DNA from: an uncultured Clostridium sp.
GTDB taxonomy: Bacteria; Bacillota_A; Clostridia; Lachnospirales; Lachnospiraceae
DNA: 6,586 nucleotides
Assembly (NCBI GenBank): GCA_945836785.1
Contig: CAMAMD010000074.1
Span: 1 to 6,586 of the forward strand
Direction of reading: 5' to 3'
Shown piece after piece: positions 6,392 through 6,586 of the stretch. The notes under the pieces were generated by a model, which saw only the letters and a program-made list of their open reading frames with translations, did no database searches and was not told the DNA's origin. Positions within the stretch are counted from its first letter, which is position 1, and each line of letters starts with the position of its first letter. Position numbers and translations under genes: made by a program.

Positions 6392-6410
6392 ACGGGATAT
6401 CAGGTCCCGT
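6392..6410. other. Hairpin in the leader of the right-edge ORF
   Basis: ACGGGA (6392-6397) and TCCCGT (6405-6410) are perfect complements, extendable by one T-G pair, with a 5-nt loop. The following ATTTCATATTTTT is T-rich but interrupted. It could be a backup terminator for hisC, a leader hairpin of the next transcript, or an operator. The surrounding 310 nt from 6277 hold no other clear gene. Confidence 0.45.
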
Positions 6411-6459
6411 ATTTCATATTTTTCCCATATTTATACATTTAATGAAAGGAGAGATACAT

Positions 6460-6483
6460 ATGCGTTCGTGTATGAAAATATAA
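6460..6483 (+). other. Seven-codon ORF with a strong ribosome binding site (leader peptide or broken gene start)
   Basis: AAAGGAGAG (6445-6453 region) lies about 8 nt before the ATG at 6460, the best-placed start signal in the right-hand spacer. The frame reads M-R-S-C-M-K-I and stops with TAA at 6481-6483, 1 nt before the next ATG (6485). It may be a tiny leader peptide coupled to the next ORF, or the true start of a gene whose frame was shifted here. Confidence 0.35.
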
Positions 6484-6484
6484 T

Positions 6485-6586
6485 ATGCAGTTTAACGAGT
6501 TTACGAGAGTTATTCAGGAAAGAATATCGGAGTATCTTCTGCAATATGATATCGGTTGCTGTTGATGAAAAGCGGCGTAGCAAAAG
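6485..6586 (+). pseudogene. Start of an unrecognised gene, apparently frameshifted; faint resemblance to DUF5688-type proteins
   Basis: From the ATG at 6485 the frame reads MQFNEFTRVIQERISEYL and a few more residues, then stops at TGA 6563-6565 after 26 codons. The opening 'M-x-F-N-E-F' plus an amphipathic helix ending in EYL recalls the N-terminus of DUF5688 proteins common in Lachnospiraceae; this is recalled likeness, not a search result. The frame one base later is open through the window end and reads SVAVDEKRRSK from 6552, which would continue the protein if one base were skipped near 6548-6553. The ATG has no ribosome binding site of its own; the nearest one serves the ATG at 6460. So this is either a decayed gene, a sequencing error, or two unrelated short ORFs. 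The gene's remainder lies outside the window. Confidence 0.3.

Noticed and set aside
1..6586. CRISPR array, insertion sequence, prophage, toxin-antitoxin or other defence system
   Set aside because: No regularly spaced repeats, transposase, integrase or recognisable toxin/antitoxin pair was seen; the intact genes have clear metabolic or housekeeping roles.

Overview
The window looks like chromosomal DNA of a low-to-mid GC, Gram-positive anaerobe of the Clostridia, most likely a gut or rumen Lachnospiraceae-type bacterium. That is an inference from the strong AGGAGG-type ribosome binding sites, a lipoprotein-anchored family 5 glycoside hydrolase, the clostridial style of the ArsC, PepD and HisC proteins, and AT-rich spacers. 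All convincing genes are on the + strand and none is a mobile-element gene.

Layout. (1) 1-568: the tail of a thioredoxin-like small redox protein and, 14 nt later, an ArsC arsenate reductase of the LMW-phosphatase fold. This is probably the 3' end of an arsenic-resistance operon whose transporter and regulator would lie upstream of the window. (2) 569-1236: an AT-rich 149-nt spacer and a GNAT-family N-acetyltransferase of unknown substrate. (3) 1290-3517: a secreted lipoprotein GH5 endoglucanase-type enzyme followed after 23 nt by UppP (undecaprenyl-pyrophosphate phosphatase), probably co-transcribed. (4) 3585-5075: PepD, an M20-family aminoacyl-histidine dipeptidase. (5) 5076-6276: a spacer carrying a near-consensus sigma-A promoter inside a nested inverted repeat, then hisC (histidinol-phosphate aminotransferase), closed by a strong intrinsic terminator at 6307-6356. 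(6) 6357-6586: a second small hairpin, a good ribosome binding site, a 7-codon ORF and a short ORF that look like the broken or frameshifted start of another gene.

The genes are mostly housekeeping or ordinary accessory functions: arsenate detoxification, beta-glucan degradation at the cell surface, lipid carrier recycling for cell-wall synthesis, dipeptide use and histidine synthesis. I see no CRISPR array, tRNA, rRNA, insertion sequence, phage gene or defence system, and no clear sign of an undescribed multi-gene system. The two places most worth a second look are the inverted repeat around the hisC promoter (about 5085-5159) and the disrupted reading frame at the right edge (6460-6586). 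For the GH5, PepD and HisC genes the ribosome binding site points to a start codon downstream of the longest possible one, and the coordinates given here use those starts.
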